64,000 bases of DNA from Methylobacterium goesingense (GCF_022179225.1 NZ_BPQL01000016.1:1-64000); one strand, 5' to 3'; numbered from the stretch's first letter, positions 17,562-29,599 are shown. Program-made: numbers and translations. Notes: a model not told the origin generated them from the sequence alone.

Positions 17562-17927
17562 ATGAAGATCACGCAAGCCTTCACCTTCGAGGCGGCCCAC
17601 CGCCTGCCGAACGTGCCCGAGACCCACCGCTGCCACCGCATGCACGGGCATTCCTACCGGGTCGAACTCACCCTCTCGGGCGCCGTCGATCCGGCCACCG
17701 GCTGGGTGGTGGATTTCTTCGACGTGGAGCACGCCTTCGCGCCGGTGCTGGCCCGCCTCGACCATTACTGCCTCAACGAGATCGAGGGGCTGGAGAACCC
17801 CACCGCCGAGCACATCGCTGCCTGGATCTGGGAGCGCACCAAGGCGGCGCTGCCGGCCCTCTCCTCCGTGAAGGTCTACGAGACGCCGATGTCCTGGGCC
17901 GAGTACGAGGGCGAGGCCCTGCGATGA
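17562..17927 (+). CDS. queD: 6-carboxytetrahydropterin synthase QueD
   Basis: The 121-residue protein is of the PTPS family with zinc ligands His13 (EAAHRL), His28 and His30 (MHGHSY) and catalytic Cys24 (HRCHRMHG). It converts dihydroneopterin triphosphate to 6-carboxytetrahydropterin in queuosine synthesis. The C-terminal [14 protein letters not shown] contains the conserved substrate-binding Glu. It overlaps queC by 4 bases (ATGA), indicating translational coupling. Confidence 0.96.
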   Translation: MKITQAFTFEAAHRLPNVPETHRCHRMHGHSYRVELTLSGAVDPATGWVVDFFDVEHAFAPVLARLDHYCLNEIEGLENPTAEHIAAWIWERTKAALPALSSVKVYETPMSWAEYEGEALR

Positions 17928-18652
17928 GGGACTCGGCGATGGGCGGGGGCGCCCTGGTCCTGTTCTCGGGCGGACAGGATTCCACCACCTGCCTCGCCTG
18001 GGCGCTCGCGCGCTTCGACCGGGTCGAGACCCTCGGCTTCGATTACGGACAGCGCCACCGCATCGAACTCGACTGCCGGGACATTCTGCGCCGGGGGATC
18101 GCGGCCCTGAAGCCCGAATGGGCGGCGCGGCTCGGGGACGACCATACGCTCGCCCTCGACGCCCTCGGTCAGGTCTCCGAGACGGCGCTGACCCGCGACA
18201 CCGCGATCGCCTTCGCGGATGGCGGCCTGCCCAACACCTTCGTGCCCGGCCGCAACCTGCTGTTCCTCACCTTCGCGGCAGCCCTCGCCTATCGCCGCTC
18301 CCTGACCCACCTCGTCGGCGGCATGTGCGAGACGGATTATTCGGGCTACCCGGATTGCCGGGACGACACCATCAAGGCGCTGCAGGTGGCGCTGAATCTC
18401 GGGATGGACCGCCGCTTCGTCCTGCACACGCCGCTGATGTGGATCGACAAGGCCGAGACCTGGCGGCTGGCGCAGGATCTCGGCGGACAGGCCCTGGTGG
18501 ACCTCATCGTGGAGGACAGCCACACCTGCTACCTCGGCACGCGCGGCGACCGCCACCCCTGGGGCCACGGCTGCGGCCAATGCCCGGCCTGCGACCTGCG
18601 CGCCAAGGGGTTCGCCAAATTCACCGCCACGGACGCGACAGCGGCAAGCTGA
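17924..18652 (+). CDS. queC: 7-cyano-7-deazaguanine synthase QueC
   Basis: The 242-residue protein has the PP-loop ATP pyrophosphatase motif SGGQDS at 15-20 and the [14 protein letters not shown] segment. The C-terminal zinc site is CYLG followed by CGQCPAC. It converts CDG to preQ0 with ATP and ammonia. The start overlaps queD by 4 bases; a second Met at residue 6 (17939) is also possible. The later step gene queF is not seen in the window. Confidence 0.96.
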   Translation: MRDSAMGGGALVLFSGGQDSTTCLAWALARFDRVETLGFDYGQRHRIELDCRDILRRGIAALKPEWAARLGDDHTLALDALGQVSETALTRDTAIAFADGGLPNTFVPGRNLLFLTFAAALAYRRSLTHLVGGMCETDYSGYPDCRDDTIKALQVALNLGMDRRFVLHTPLMWIDKAETWRLAQDLGGQALVDLIVEDSHTCYLGTRGDRHPWGHGCGQCPACDLRAKGFAKFTATDATAAS

Positions 18653-18657
18653 ACGCC

Positions 18658-18923
18658 TCACCGCGTCGCCGGTGGCGGCGCATCGTCGGTGCGACGCGAT
18701 ACCAGCACGTCGCGCTCCGCACTTAGGAAGTCGATCAGGCGCTCCCTGAGGCGCCCCGGCGGGCAGTGCCGGGTCGGCACACGAACAGGCTGGTCTCCGC
18801 CGCGAGCTGAGCCATAGCCCGGCTGACATGCGGATCGCAGATCCCCGGGGCCTCGGCGGCCCGGGTCATTCCGCCATGGCGCATCACCGCGTGGAAGAGA
18901 TCGGGATGCGCCCGATTGATCAT
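18658..18923 (-). pseudogene. LysR-family regulator remnant (HTH plus tail, internal deletion)
   Basis: On the minus strand, 18735-18923 encodes a recognisable LysR helix-turn-helix: LFHAVMRHGGMTRAAEA followed by HVSRAMAQLAAE. It then runs into a stop after about 62 residues. In another frame, 18658 to about 18760 reads RERLIDFLSAERDVLVSRR, which looks like the C-terminal end of the same kind of protein. The roughly 200-residue effector domain is missing. This is therefore a deleted and frame-shifted gene. It lies divergent to the frameshifted YdcZ-type gene, the usual place for a cognate regulator. Confidence 0.6.
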
Positions 18924-19031
18924 GCCCTGTCTGGATGGAAACGCGCCGATGCGTCATTTGACGGCATGGCTCCGGGATGGTTGTCAAGGCGCCCGCGTCC
19001 GGCGCTTCGCCCCCGTTCAGGTCTCAAGCCC

Positions 19032-19479
19032 ATGCTCAACCTCTTGCTTCCCGTGGCGCTCTCCGTCACGGCGGGCGCCTGCATCGTGCTTCAGCAGGCC
19101 CTGATCGCGAACCTGAGGATCGCCCTGAATTCCTCGGCCTGGGCGGGCTTCGCGAGCTACTTCGTCGGACTCCTGTCCATGGTCGTACTGGCCCTGGCCC
19201 TGCGCGATCCACTGCCGGCGACGAGCCTGACCGCGCGCATCCCCTGGTGGGCATGGAGCGGGGGGTTCTTTGGCGCGGTCTTCATCGCGCTGGCCACGAT
19301 TCTCGTGCCGGAACTCGGGGCGGCGACCTTCCTGGCGCTCCTCGTCACCGGCCAGATGCTCGCCTCGGTGGCCTTCGACCATTTTTGGCTGGCTCGGCCT
19401 CGCCCAGCGCGCCGTCGACGGGCCGCGGCTGATCGGCGTGGCGCTCCTGATCGGTGGCGTCGTCCTCATCCGGCGCTGA
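19032..19479 (+). pseudogene. YdcZ/DUF606-type membrane transporter with frameshift
   Basis: The first frame from ATG 19032 encodes a hydrophobic protein of the EamA-like DUF606 family (VTAGACIVLQQALIANLR, then LGAATFLALLVTGQMLASV). At a run of five T at 19382-19386 the frame breaks. The next frame carries the natural continuation GWLGLAQRAVDGPRLIGVAL and ends at 19479. Removing one T gives an intact protein of about 148 residues, normal for the family. It may be a real single-base insertion, a phase-variable tract or a sequencing error. The neighbouring LysR remnant favours decay. Confidence 0.7.
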
Positions 19480-19488
19480 GGCTTCGGC

Positions 19489-20364
19489 TCAACCGACCCC
19501 AGTGGCGGTCATCCGCACGCGCAGCACCTCCACGTCGGCGTGGTTGCTCGACAGGAGGTCGGTGATGTCGCCGTCGAGCAGCGCCTTCACGTGGCGGCAC
19601 CGGGTGCCGTAGCGTCCGGCCATGCAGGTGCAGCGCAGGTGCGGGCCGTTGGAGCGATCCTCAAGGGTCACGGCGTAGCGGTTGCCGCTGCTGCCGCGCA
19701 CCGCGAAGTGCAGGCCCGCGGAGGCCGTGGGACGCGCCCCCGCCGCGACGCGGGCCCGCGCCGTCAAGGAGGCTGGCTGGTCCTGCGGCGGCGGTGCGCG
19801 GTCGGGCCCCGCCGGGACCGTGGTGATCGGCAGGCGAAGCGTCCGCGACAGGGCGGGCACGTCCTGCGCGCCCGTCTCCCGGACAGCGGCGAGGGCGATC
19901 TCCGCGCAGGCATAGGCATCCTCGCCGGCATCGTGGTGGGCGAACCGGATACCGAGGCGCGCCGCGACCTTGCCGAGGCCGCAGCCCTCCTCAGCCGGAA
20001 ACACCCGCCGGGCGATCTGCACCGTACAGAGGTAGGAGAAGGCCGGAGGCCGGACCCCGTAGGCCGCCAGGGAGGCGCGCAGCACGCCGAGGTCGAAGCC
20101 CGCATTGTGGGCGAGGATCAGCCCCGAGGCGAGATCGGGCAGGAACTCCGCCATCACGGTTGGGAAATCGGGCTTGTCGCGGACGTCGGCCGGGAGAATG
20201 CCGTGGACGCGGATGTTGCCGGGCGAGAAGCGCAGGTCCGGCGGGCGGATCAGGCGGGATTCACGCCGGACCACCCGGCCGCCGGCGATCCAGGCGAGGC
20301 CGACCGCACAGGCGCTGTCGCGCCGCTCGTTGGCGGTCTCGAAATCGAGGGCGATGACGGTCAT
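19489..20364 (-). CDS. DEDDh 3'-5' exonuclease fused to a SWIM zinc finger
   Basis: The protein is 291 residues from ATG 20364, chosen because TVIALDFETAN begins the exonuclease fold. It has DEDDh motifs: Asp7/Glu9 in DFETAN, HNAGFDLGVL, and HHDAGEDAYACAE with the catalytic His and Asp. It resembles the DNA polymerase III epsilon proofreading domain. After a Pro/Ala linker, the C-terminus carries LRCTCMAGRYGTRCRHVKAL, a CxC-xn-CxH SWIM zinc finger that usually binds nucleic acid or protein. It is a stand-alone nuclease, possibly in DNA repair. It lies downstream of ligA on the same strand, 90 bases away. Confidence 0.86.
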   Translation of the reverse strand: MTVIALDFETANERRDSACAVGLAWIAGGRVVRRESRLIRPPDLRFSPGNIRVHGILPADVRDKPDFPTVMAEFLPDLASGLILAHNAGFDLGVLRASLAAYGVRPPAFSYLCTVQIARRVFPAEEGCGLGKVAARLGIRFAHHDAGEDAYACAEIALAAVRETGAQDVPALSRTLRLPITTVPAGPDRAPPPQDQPASLTARARVAAGARPTASAGLHFAVRGSSGNRYAVTLEDRSNGPHLRCTCMAGRYGTRCRHVKALLDGDITDLLSSNHADVEVLRVRMTATGVG

Positions 20365-20454
20365 GCGGTGGCCGAGAAATCCTCTGCCGGCCGGGCGCGG
20401 CCAGGCGCCCACGGGTGCGGGGCTCACCGAGTCTAGGCGCCCGCGATTCCCGGC

Positions 20455-23106
<2,652 letters not shown>

Positions 23107-23165
23107 TCACGGATCCTCACCGGCCCCTATCTTCCGACACGAACACCCAACGATCCCGGATCGCC

Positions 23166-24074
23166 ATGCCAGCCCTGCCTGCCTTCTCCGCGCCCTGGCG
23201 CGACCGCGCCGGACGCGTCTCCGGCCTGAAGCTCGCGACCTTCCTGTTCGCCCTGGCTCCCGGCCTGTGGCTTGCCGGCGCCTACGCGGCCGATGCCCTC
23301 GGGGCGAAGCCCATCACCGCGCTGCTGCACGGCACCGGCGAATGGGCGGTGCGGTTCCTCATGCTCTCGCTGGCGGTGACGCCCCTGCGCCGCATCGCTC
23401 ACGCGCCGAAGCTCATTCTCGTGCGCCGCATGCTCGGCCTGACGGTGCTGGCCTACGGGCTGATCCACCTGATGCTCTACGTCGTTGATCAGAACTTCGT
23501 GCTGACCAAGGTCGTCAGCGAGATCGTGTCCCGGATCTACCTCACCATCGGCTTCGTCGCGCTGCTCGGCCTCACGGTGCTCGGCATCACCTCTACGGAC
23601 GGGATGATCCGGCGTCTCGGCAAGGCCTGGCCGCGCCTGCACAAGACCGTCTACGTCATCGCGATCCTGGGCCTCATCCACTACTTCCTGCAGGCCAAGA
23701 TCGACGTGTCCGACCCGGTCTTCTGGACCGGCGCGTTCCTGCTGCTGATGGGTCACCGCGCCATGCAGCGCCTGGGCTGGCCGACCAACCCGCTCACCCT
23801 CCTGGGCCTCGCGGTCGCCGCCGCCCTTGTGACGGCACTGCTGGAAGCGGCTTGGTACGGCGTCGCCAGCGGCATCCCGGCGAGCCTCGTCCTGTCGGCC
23901 AACCTGGACTTCCCGGAGACCATCCGGCCGGCCTGGTGGGTGTTGGCCCTCGGGCTCGCCGTGCCCATGCTGAACGCCGTCCGAGCGCGGATGGACAAGA
24001 GCGGGCGCGGCAAGCCGAAGCCCGCACCGGCCATGCGCCCGGCCCCGGCGCGGGAGGCGGTGGCGGCGCGCTGA
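23166..24074 (+). CDS. msrQ: Haem-binding membrane subunit MsrQ of methionine sulfoxide reductase
   Basis: The protein is 302 residues from ATG 23166. It is a six-helix ferric-reductase-like membrane protein with histidines in LYGLIHLMLY-like, RLHKTVYV and LIHYFLQAK segments that fit b-haem ligation. MsrQ passes electrons from the quinone pool or flavin to periplasmic MsrP. No msrP gene is seen in the window; the molybdoenzyme at 36845 lacks a Tat signal and is not MsrP. The C-terminal tail of about 35 residues is basic and extended. It is divergent from ligA. Confidence 0.86.
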   Translation: MPALPAFSAPWRDRAGRVSGLKLATFLFALAPGLWLAGAYAADALGAKPITALLHGTGEWAVRFLMLSLAVTPLRRIAHAPKLILVRRMLGLTVLAYGLIHLMLYVVDQNFVLTKVVSEIVSRIYLTIGFVALLGLTVLGITSTDGMIRRLGKAWPRLHKTVYVIAILGLIHYFLQAKIDVSDPVFWTGAFLLLMGHRAMQRLGWPTNPLTLLGLAVAAALVTALLEAAWYGVASGIPASLVLSANLDFPETIRPAWWVLALGLAVPMLNAVRARMDKSGRGKPKPAPAMRPAPAREAVAAR

Positions 24075-24152
24075 CGTCACGGGTGCCCGGGGCTTGCTCC
24101 GGCTGGCCGGCACGCGCATGAAGCGGCCGGCGTCACGGAGGGAGCAGCCCGC

Positions 24153-24479
24153 ATGTGGACACGGATCTTGACGGTGACGGCCCTCGGCCTCGGCGTCTCG
24201 GCGAATGCGGCGCGCGCCGCGTGCACCCTGCCCGAGGCCCCTCCGGCGGCGTCCCGTCCGGCCAAGCCGCCACTTCCGGCCAAGCCCGCCTGCCTCGAGG
24301 CCAAGGGCGGCTGCCCGGGCTGGGAGGCCTACAGCTACAACGACGCGATCAAGGCCTACAATGAGAAGGCCGCCGCGTTCCGCCCCCTGGCCGAGGCCTA
24401 CGTCAAGGCGCTCAATGCTTACGTGAAGGCGAGCAGCGACTACGCGCAGTGTGAGGTGAAGGCCTTGCAGCCGGGATGA
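24153..24479 (+). CDS. Small secreted hypothetical protein
   Basis: The 108-residue protein has a clear signal peptide (MWTRILTVTALGLGVSANAARA, cleavage near residue 22). The mature part has four or five cysteines (two near the front, one in GGCPG, one in AQCEVKA) and a helical segment YNDAIKAYNEKAAAF. Disulfides in the periplasm are likely. I do not recognise the family. It sits between msrQ and the PfkB kinase on the same strand. Confidence 0.7.
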   Translation: MWTRILTVTALGLGVSANAARAACTLPEAPPAASRPAKPPLPAKPACLEAKGGCPGWEAYSYNDAIKAYNEKAAAFRPLAEAYVKALNAYVKASSDYAQCEVKALQPG

Positions 24480-24565
24480 TCGCTTCCGGGCTCGCTTGAC
24501 CCCCGCCGGGGGCGATGCCACAGCCCGGCGCAGTTTCTCCTTCGATCGCCAGACTGGACGGCCCG

Positions 24566-25579
24566 ATGCCCGAATCCCTCGACCTCCTCGTTCTCGGCAA
24601 CGCCATCGTCGACCTCATCGCCCGCACCGAGGAGGACTTCCTCGCGGCTCAGGGCGTGCCCAAGGGCGCGATGCAGCTGATCGACGAGGCACGGGCGGAA
24701 TCGCTCTTTGCCGCCATGGGCCCGGCCACCATCGTGTCGGGGGGCTCCGGCGCCAACACGGCCGTGGGCGCGGCGATGCTGGGCGCTAGGACCGGCTTCG
24801 TCGGCAAGGTCCGCGACGACGAGCTCGGCGGCCTGTTCGCGCACGACCTCAAGGCCACCGGCGTCCGCTTCCCCGTCGCCGCCGCCAGCGACGGCCCCGC
24901 CACCGCCCGCTGCTTCATTCTGGTCACGCCGGACGGCGAGCGCACCATGAACACGTATCTCGGTGCCTGCCAGGGCCTGTCCCCGGCCGACGTCGACGCC
25001 GCCACCGTGGCGAGCGCCCGCGTGGTCTATCTCGAGGGCTACCTCTGGGACCCGCCGGCCGCGAAGGACGCGTTCCGCAAGGCCGTGACCATCGCCCACG
25101 AGGCCGGCAACGCCGCGGCACTGACGTTGTCGGACGCGTTCTGCGTCGGGCGCTACCGCGACGAGTTCCTGGGCCTGATCCGCGACGGCAGCATCGACAT
25201 CCTGTTCGCCAACATGGCCGAACTGCAGAGCCTCTACGAGACCGACGACGCCGAGGCCGCCATCAAGGCCCTGCGCGACGAGAGCGCGGCCCGCGGCAAG
25301 GACCTGCTCGGCCTCGTCACGCGCTCAGCGGACGGCGCCCTCGTGATCCAGGGCGGCAACGTGCAGGCCGTCTCCGCATCGCCTGTGCACGAACTCGTCG
25401 ACACGACGGGGGCGGGCGACCTTTTCGCGGCCGGCTTCCTCGCCGGACATGCCCGCGGCCTCGACCATGGCGCCAGCGCCCGCCTCGGGGCGCTGGCCGC
25501 CGCCGAAGTGATCCAGCACATCGGCGCCCGGCCGCAGCACGATCTCGTCGCCCTCGCCAAGGCGCAGGGTCTGCTCTGA
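24566..25579 (+). CDS. PfkB-family carbohydrate kinase, adenosine-kinase-like
   Basis: The protein is 337 residues from ATG 24566; an ATG at 24515 would add 17 unconserved residues. The N-terminus LLVLGNAIVDLIAR and VSGGSGANTAVGAAML are the sugar-binding part of PfkB kinases. DTTGAGDLFAAGFLAG near residue 275 holds the catalytic Asp and anion hole. Sequence style matches the alphaproteobacterial adenosine-kinase-like group, so adenosine or inosine is the likely substrate, but a sugar cannot be excluded. No operon partner is obvious. Confidence 0.88.
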   Translation: MPESLDLLVLGNAIVDLIARTEEDFLAAQGVPKGAMQLIDEARAESLFAAMGPATIVSGGSGANTAVGAAMLGARTGFVGKVRDDELGGLFAHDLKATGVRFPVAAASDGPATARCFILVTPDGERTMNTYLGACQGLSPADVDAATVASARVVYLEGYLWDPPAAKDAFRKAVTIAHEAGNAAALTLSDAFCVGRYRDEFLGLIRDGSIDILFANMAELQSLYETDDAEAAIKALRDESAARGKDLLGLVTRSADGALVIQGGNVQAVSASPVHELVDTTGAGDLFAAGFLAGHARGLDHGASARLGALAAAEVIQHIGARPQHDLVALAKAQGLL

Positions 25580-25652
25580 CGCCGTCGCTCCGAGCGCTTC
25601 GGGTCGGCGGCCCCCGGGGTCCGCGCGGGGTCCATCCCGCGCGGATCGGCGT

Positions 25653-26627
25653 TCACAGCCGCAGCAGGACCTTCCCGACGGCTTCGCGCCGCTTGAGGAT
25701 GCCGAGCGCCGCCGCGTAGTCGGCGAGCGGGTACACGCCGTGCACCTTCGCGGTGAGGCGCCCCTCTGCCACCCAGGCGAGCAGCTGCTCCTGGTTGGCC
25801 CGGTGCGCTTCGGGCTCGCGATCCACGAATACACCCCAGTGCACGCCCTGGATGTCGATCCCCTTGAGAAGCGCCAGGTTGAGCGGGATGCGCGGAATGT
25901 CGCCGGCCGCGAAGCCGATGACGAGGTAGCGGCCCTTCCAGCCGAGGGACCGCAAGGCGGGCTCGGCATACTCGCCACCGATCGGATCGTAGATCACGTC
26001 GACGCCCTGCCCGTCAGTGAGCGTGCGCAGGGCCTCGCGCAGATTGTCCGCGGCGTAGTCCACCGTACGCGTGGCGCCGTGGGCCTGCGCGGTCGCCAGC
26101 TTTTCCGGGGAGGACGCGCAGGCAATGACCTGGGCCCCCATGATCGCCCCAAGCTCCACCGCCGCGAGGCCGACCCCGCCGGAGGCGCCGAGCACCGCCA
26201 GCGTCTCACCGGGCTGCAGCCGGGCGCGGTCGCGCAGGGCGTGGAGCGAGGTGCCGTAGGTGATGGTCAGTCCGGCTGCCTGCTCGTCCGAGACGCCCGC
26301 CGGCACGGACGTGAGATGCCGGGTGGCGACCGCGATCCGCTCGCGGCAGGTGCCGAATTTCTGGTGGACGATGACGCGGTCGCCGACCGAAAAGCCCTCG
26401 GTCCCGTCGCCCAGGGCCTCGATCACACCGCAGGCCTCGCCGCCGGGCGAGAACGGCAGGTCGGGCTTCACCTGGTAGCGCCCGGCGATGATCAGGGTGT
26501 CGAAAAAGTTGAGCGCCGCGAGCGTGATGCGGACCAGAGCTTCACCCGGTCCCGCCACCGGATCGGGCAGATCCGCAAGCTCCAGATCCTCCGGTCCCCC
26601 GAGCCGGGTGCACAGCAGCGCCTTCAT
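25653..26627 (-). CDS. Quinone oxidoreductase-like MDR family NADPH dehydrogenase
   Basis: The protein is 324 residues; ATG 26627 is chosen because GGAGG lies 8 bases upstream (a TTG two codons earlier is also open). It is a zinc-free medium-chain dehydrogenase/reductase. The N-terminal GroES-like part has LNFFDTLIIAGRYQ, and the Rossmann motif is LGASGGVGLAAVELG around residue 145. The members act as NADPH:quinone or enoyl reductases; no catalytic zinc cysteines are present. Length is normal. It is followed on the same strand by nothing close, and it converges with the PfkB gene. Confidence 0.87.
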   Translation of the reverse strand: MKALLCTRLGGPEDLELADLPDPVAGPGEALVRITLAALNFFDTLIIAGRYQVKPDLPFSPGGEACGVIEALGDGTEGFSVGDRVIVHQKFGTCRERIAVATRHLTSVPAGVSDEQAAGLTITYGTSLHALRDRARLQPGETLAVLGASGGVGLAAVELGAIMGAQVIACASSPEKLATAQAHGATRTVDYAADNLREALRTLTDGQGVDVIYDPIGGEYAEPALRSLGWKGRYLVIGFAAGDIPRIPLNLALLKGIDIQGVHWGVFVDREPEAHRANQEQLLAWVAEGRLTAKVHGVYPLADYAAALGILKRREAVGKVLLRL

Positions 26628-26702
26628 GCCCAAACCTCCGCCTGAACTTCGTTCCCGGGCGCTTGCACCGGCGCGGGCGCTCGCGCAAGCGCCCGGATCG
26701 GG

Positions 26703-27263
26703 TCAGGGGCGTTCGTATATCCCGGCGAGGCTGCCCTTGGCGAGAACGCGTCCCGCCATCGCCTCCAGCAGTGCCCCCCGGCCGGGATGCTCGGGCAGGT
26801 CCAGGGCGCGGTCGAGGGCATAGGCCTGGAACAGGTAGACGTGCGGCCCGTGTCCGGTGGGCGGATCGGGCGGCAGCCAGCCCGGCTTGAGGAAGCTGTT
26901 CTGGCCGAGGTCGAGGGCCGATTCGGGCTGGCTCGCAGCGCCCTCCGACAGCGGCGCGCCGGGGTCGAGGTTCCAGGCGATCAGGTGGACGAGGGGGCTG
27001 GGCGTCGGGCTGCCGGCATCCTCGCAGAGGAGGACGATCCGCGTCGTGCCGGGCGGCAGGCTGGTCCAGGCCAGCGGCGGCGATGCGCCCGGTCCATCGG
27101 CCGTGAAGCGTGCCGGCATGGGGCTGCCATCCGCGAAGGCCAGGCTGGTGAGCGCGAGGCCCTCGGGCACCGCTGCGAAGGCGGTCCGATAGGCGGTCTT
27201 GTCGAGCCCGGCCTTCAGGCCGGACAGGGCAGCGCCCACGGCGTGCGGAATCTTTTCGAGCAA
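26703..27263 (-). CDS. YbhB/YbcL family PEBP protein
   Basis: The protein is 186 residues from TTG 27263, which has GGGAG seven bases upstream and gives the N-terminus LEKIPHAVGAAL. It contains the phosphatidylethanolamine-binding core: ADGSPMPARFTADGPGASPPL, then VLLCEDAGSPTPSPLVHLIAWN with the ligand-pocket His, and GHGPHVYLFQAYALD. The bacterial PEBP role is poorly known; ligand binding or kinase-inhibitor-like functions are inferred from eukaryotes. It lies 75 bases upstream of the QOR gene on the same strand, so both may be co-transcribed. Confidence 0.88.
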   Translation of the reverse strand: MLEKIPHAVGAALSGLKAGLDKTAYRTAFAAVPEGLALTSLAFADGSPMPARFTADGPGASPPLAWTSLPPGTTRIVLLCEDAGSPTPSPLVHLIAWNLDPGAPLSEGAASQPESALDLGQNSFLKPGWLPPDPPTGHGPHVYLFQAYALDRALDLPEHPGRGALLEAMAGRVLAKGSLAGIYERP

Positions 27264-27313
27264 GGTCGGTCTCCCAAGAACTATGCCGACCAACCGCGCA
27301 TGCCTCGGAAGGT

Positions 27314-28078
27314 TCAGGCCGGGTTCCCGGTGTCGGCCGGGCGCTGCGCCGTGATCATGTAGTTCACCGCCGTATCCCGGCTCGCCCGCCAGGACCCATC
27401 CAGGGGGTTGAGCACCACGCCGGTCGTGTCGGTGACGGTCAGGCCGCCGGCATTCACCGCGCGGGCGAGTTCGTCGGGGCGCACGAACTTGTCCCAGTCG
27501 TGGGTGCCTTTGGGCAGCCAGCCGAGAACGTACTCGGCCCCCACGATCGCCAGCGCGAAGGAGCGCAGGGTCCGGTTGAGGGTGGCGGCGAACAGGAGAC
27601 CGCCCGGCCTCACCGCCCGGGCCGCCTGCGCCACGAAGGCCGGCATGTCGACGACGTGTTCAACGACCTCCATCGCGAGCACGATGTCGAAGCGCTCGCC
27701 CCCGGCCACCACGTCCTCGATGGTGCGGGCGCGGTAATCCACCGGCACGCCCTCGGCATCGGCATGGGCCTGCGCGACCTTGATGTTCGTGGGCGCCGGA
27801 TCGAGCCCGGTCACCCGCGCGCCGAGGCGGGCCAGCGGCTCGGACAGCACGCCGCCGCCGCACCCGATATCCACGACGGCCAGGCCGTCCAGGGCGAAGG
27901 GCGCGCGCGGATCGCGCCCGAAATGCCGGCAGGCCGTATCGCGGATATAGGCGAGGCGGACGGGGTTGAAGCGATGCAGCACCCGCATCGGCCCGGCCTC
28001 GTCCCACCACGTCGCCGCGATGGCCTCGAAGCGGGCGACCTCGTCGCGGTCGATGGAGGCACCTGTGGGTCCGGTCAT
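27314..28078 (-). CDS. ubiG: Ubiquinone biosynthesis O-methyltransferase UbiG
   Basis: The protein is 254 residues from ATG 28078. It has DEVARFEAIAATWWDEAGPM, typical of UbiG, SAM motif I VVDIGCGGGVLSEPLARLG and post-motif VTGLDPAP. It performs both O-methylations in ubiquinone synthesis. WLPKGTHDWDKFV is a strongly conserved UbiG segment. It is divergent from lysC, sharing a 218-bp promoter region, an arrangement common in Alphaproteobacteria. Confidence 0.95.
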   Translation of the reverse strand: MTGPTGASIDRDEVARFEAIAATWWDEAGPMRVLHRFNPVRLAYIRDTACRHFGRDPRAPFALDGLAVVDIGCGGGVLSEPLARLGARVTGLDPAPTNIKVAQAHADAEGVPVDYRARTIEDVVAGGERFDIVLAMEVVEHVVDMPAFVAQAARAVRPGGLLFAATLNRTLRSFALAIVGAEYVLGWLPKGTHDWDKFVRPDELARAVNAGGLTVTDTTGVVLNPLDGSWRASRDTAVNYMITAQRPADTGNPA

Positions 28079-28296
28079 CGTCTCGGCATGTCTCGTGCGG
28101 GGTGGGCGCGCACCATTGTTGACACGCCCGGGCGGCCCTTGTACGCGCCGAAGCCCTGTCCGGTACAGCAGCCAAGCGACGCGGCCGGGCGTGCGGGTCA
28201 AGGAAATCCGTCTCGCGCCCGCCGAGTCCCTGGTCACGCCGAATCCCTGGCGAACGCGACGTGTCGCGGACGCGACAGGCTCCGTCTGGTGAGAAC

Positions 28297-29532
28297 ATGC
28301 CCCGTCTGGTGATGAAGTTCGGCGGTACGTCCGTCGCGAATGTCGAGCGCATCCGCAACGTGGCGGCCCACGTGGCACGCGAGGTCGCGGCCGGCTACGA
28401 GGTGGCCGTCGTGGTCTCGGCCATGTCGGGCAAGACCAACGAGCTGGTCGCCTGGGTCAAGGACGCGAACCCGATCTACGACGAGGCCGAGTACGACGCC
28501 GTGGTCGCCTCGGGCGAACTCGTCACCGCCGGCCTGCTGGCGATCGCGCTCCAGAAGAACGGCATCAAGGCCCGCTCCTGGCAGGGCTGGCAGATCCCGA
28601 TCCTGACCTCCGACGCCCACGGCTCCGCCCGCATCGAGGGTATCGACGGCGCCCGCCTCGATGCCGGATTCCAGCGCGGCGAAGTCGCGGTCATCGCCGG
28701 CTTCCAGGGCATGCACCAGGATACCGGCCGGGTCACCACCCTGGGCCGCGGCGGCTCCGACACCAGCGCCGTGGCCATCGCGGCCGCCATCGGCGCCGAG
28801 CGCTGCGACATCTACACCGACGTCGACGGCGTCTACACAACCGATCCGCGCGTGGTCCAGAAGGCCAGGCGCATGGAGCGCGTGACGTTCGAGGAAATGC
28901 TGGAGATGGCGTCGCTCGGCGCCAAGGTCCTGCAGGTCCGCTCCGTCGAGCTCGCCATGGTCCACCGCGTGCCGACCACGGTACGCTCCTCCTTCGATCC
29001 GCCGGACAATGCCCGGCCCGGCACCCTCATCTGCGACGAGGACGACATCGTGGAACAGCAGATCATCACCGGGATCGCCTTCTCCCGGGACGAGGCGCAG
29101 ATCACGCTTCGTCGCGTGAAGGACAGCCCCGGCATCGCCGCCGCCATCTTCGGGCCGCTGGCGGATGCCAACATCAACGTCGACATGATCATCCAGACCG
29201 TGTCGGGCGACCAGTCCACCACCGACATGACCTTCACGGTCCCGTCGGCCGATTACGAGCGCGCCCGCAAGATCCTCGACGCGCAGAGCGGCGCGATCGA
29301 GTTCGGCCAGATCGAGGGCGCCACCGACGTGGTGAAAGTCTCGGCGATCGGCGTCGGCATGCGCAGCCACGCCGGCGTCGCCGCCAAGGCTTTCCGCGCC
29401 CTAGCGCAGAAGGGCATCAACATCCGTGCCATCACGACCTCGGAGATCAAGTTCTCCGTGTTGATCGATGCCGCCTACACGGAGCTTGCCGTTCGCACGC
29501 TCCACTCGCTATACGGCCTCGACCAGGCCTGA
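28297..29532 (+). CDS. lysC: Aspartate kinase
   Basis: The protein is 411 residues from ATG 28297. The amino-acid kinase domain starts with MKFGGTSVANVERIR and has the TTLGRGGSDTSAVAIAA and DVDGVYTTDPR motifs. Two C-terminal ACT domains (SRDEAQITLRRVKDSPG and VSAIGVGMRSHAGVA) mediate feedback by lysine or threonine. It starts the aspartate-family pathway. An 11-bp sequence, CCGTCTGGTGA, occurs at 28282-28292 and again at 28302-28312 across the start codon. It is followed after 67 bases by ptsP, a conserved alphaproteobacterial order. Confidence 0.97.
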   Translation: MPRLVMKFGGTSVANVERIRNVAAHVAREVAAGYEVAVVVSAMSGKTNELVAWVKDANPIYDEAEYDAVVASGELVTAGLLAIALQKNGIKARSWQGWQIPILTSDAHGSARIEGIDGARLDAGFQRGEVAVIAGFQGMHQDTGRVTTLGRGGSDTSAVAIAAAIGAERCDIYTDVDGVYTTDPRVVQKARRMERVTFEEMLEMASLGAKVLQVRSVELAMVHRVPTTVRSSFDPPDNARPGTLICDEDDIVEQQIITGIAFSRDEAQITLRRVKDSPGIAAAIFGPLADANINVDMIIQTVSGDQSTTDMTFTVPSADYERARKILDAQSGAIEFGQIEGATDVVKVSAIGVGMRSHAGVAAKAFRALAQKGINIRAITTSEIKFSVLIDAAYTELAVRTLHSLYGLDQA

Positions 29533-29599
29533 CGTCCCGGAGCGCGCGAACGCCAAGCGCGCTAACCGGATCCGAGGCCGAAGCCGGATCGAGGAGACC

